Source: Wocania ichthyoenteri Th78
GTDB taxonomy: Bacteria > Bacteroidota > Bacteroidia > Flavobacteriales > Flavobacteriaceae
Length of the DNA: 64,000 bases
Direction of reading: 5' to 3'
Assembly: GCF_000789235.1 (NCBI RefSeq)
Contig: NZ_KN525716.1
Coordinates: forward strand, 1 to 64,000
The translations under genes were made by a program, and so were the position numbers. Of the stretch, positions 63,547 through 64,000 are shown one piece after another. The number at the start of each line of letters is the position of its first letter. Position 1 is the first letter of the stretch. The notes below the pieces were generated by a model. It did not search any database, had not been told where the DNA came from, and worked only from the letters and a program-made list of their open reading frames with translations.

Positions 63547-64000
63547 TTATTTTTGTTTCCTGCGTTTTTTCTCTTTGGCTAATAAATTAAGCTCTCTACT
63601 TGTTTGTCCAGCAACCGATGTGTTTTCTTCTGCCCTTCTAATTAAGTATGGCATAACATCCCTTACAGGACCAAAAGGCATGTACTTAGCTACATTATAA
63701 CCTTTGTATGCTAAATTGTAACTAATATGATCGCTCATTCCATAAAGCTGTCCAAACCAAACACGCGAATCGTTGTTTTCTAAGCCTCTTTCTTGCATTA
63801 ACTGCATTAACAAATACGAACTTTCTTCATTATGTGTGCCAGCAAATAAAGCTATTTCATTTAAGTTGTCTAAAACATATTTTAAACCTTCATCAAAATT
63901 AATGTCGGTTGCTTTTTTATTCACACAAATAGGCGATACATATCCTTTTTCTTCAGCACGATCATTCTCTTTTTCCATATAAGCACCACGTACTAATTTA
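63547..64000 (-). CDS. Proline dehydrogenase, 3' part (gene continues beyond the window)
   Basis: The frame is open to the right edge and reads KLVRGAY before MEKENDRAEEKGYVSPIC, so the ATG at 63978 is internal. ALFAGTHNEESSYLLMQLMQ, VWFGQLYGMSDHISYNLA and MPYLIRRAEENTSVAGQTSR are the C-terminal half of ProDH. It oxidises proline with FAD. Confidence 0.88.
   Translation of the reverse strand, partial: KLVRGAYMEKENDRAEEKGYVSPICVNKKATDINFDEGLKYVLDNLNEIALFAGTHNEESSYLLMQLMQERGLENNDSRVWFGQLYGMSDHISYNLAYKGYNVAKYMPFGPVRDVMPYLIRRAEENTSVAGQTSRELNLLAKEKKRRKQK

Overview
The window is AT-rich DNA from a member of the Flavobacteriaceae (Bacteroidota). Signs of this are LpxC-FabZ as one fused protein, a long-form HisG and bifunctional HisB, PorX beside TsaE, a PhoX-like protein with a type IX secretion (T9SS) C-terminal sorting domain, a TonB receptor with a CarboxypepD_reg-like N-terminus, and promoters of the Bacteroidota form (TTTG, about 19 bases, TAnnTTTG). 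No rRNA, tRNA or CRISPR array was found. The genus cannot be fixed from this sequence.

Positions 1 to about 15275 are an integrated element whose left end lies outside the window. It looks like a prophage of a small non-tailed virus, probably with single-stranded DNA. It has a CRI/gene-II-like replication initiator, a likely capsid gene followed by a strong terminator, many tiny membrane proteins, two very basic proteins, an M15 endolysin with two overlapping or adjacent holin candidates, a LamG and LRR receptor-binding module, an SSB and a hairpin-rich intergenic region. There is no terminase, portal, tail gene, packaging ATPase or integrase. A leftward accessory operon carries a C5-type DNA methylase, a MazG-like pyrophosphohydrolase and a secreted barrel-like protein, and a PD-(D/E)xK nuclease gene sits antisense inside the structural block. 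A dif-like site lies at the right edge, so Xer-mediated integration is plausible.

Positions 15389 to 31109 are chromosome: a YqaA-like membrane protein, DUF3817, two MscS channels, PhoX/DUF839, a leuC-leuD-synthase-leuB operon whose synthase looks like citramalate synthase rather than LeuA, DUF72, DUF2461, a stress-type group (lipoprotein, DUF1328, MscS, Dps) and a TruA-like pseudouridine synthase.

Positions 31137 to 38530 are the complete histidine operon hisGDCBHAF-IE, preceded by a classical attenuator: a 17-residue leader peptide with HHHFH, then an antiterminator and a terminator. Positions 38690 to 42541 hold a prohibitin-like protein, a vWA membrane protein and FabG.

Positions 42542 to 47155 are an unusual leftward cluster: a Cys-rich SPASM-like small protein, a 42-residue peptide with an internal repeat, a 65-residue peptide ending in MCG, a PqqD-like/haem-oxygenase-like diiron fusion, a GMC oxidoreductase and a HAD-family lipoprotein. 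It resembles a peptide-modification (RiPP-like) pathway without a radical SAM enzyme and is the second candidate novel system here.

Positions 47506 to 64000 are core genes: sucD, an LpxD paralogue, efp, lpxA, lpxC-fabZ, lpxD, an HD phosphohydrolase, porX, tsaE, a TonB receptor, ald, an initiating sugar transferase, a nucleotide-sugar dehydratase and the 3' part of a proline dehydrogenase gene.
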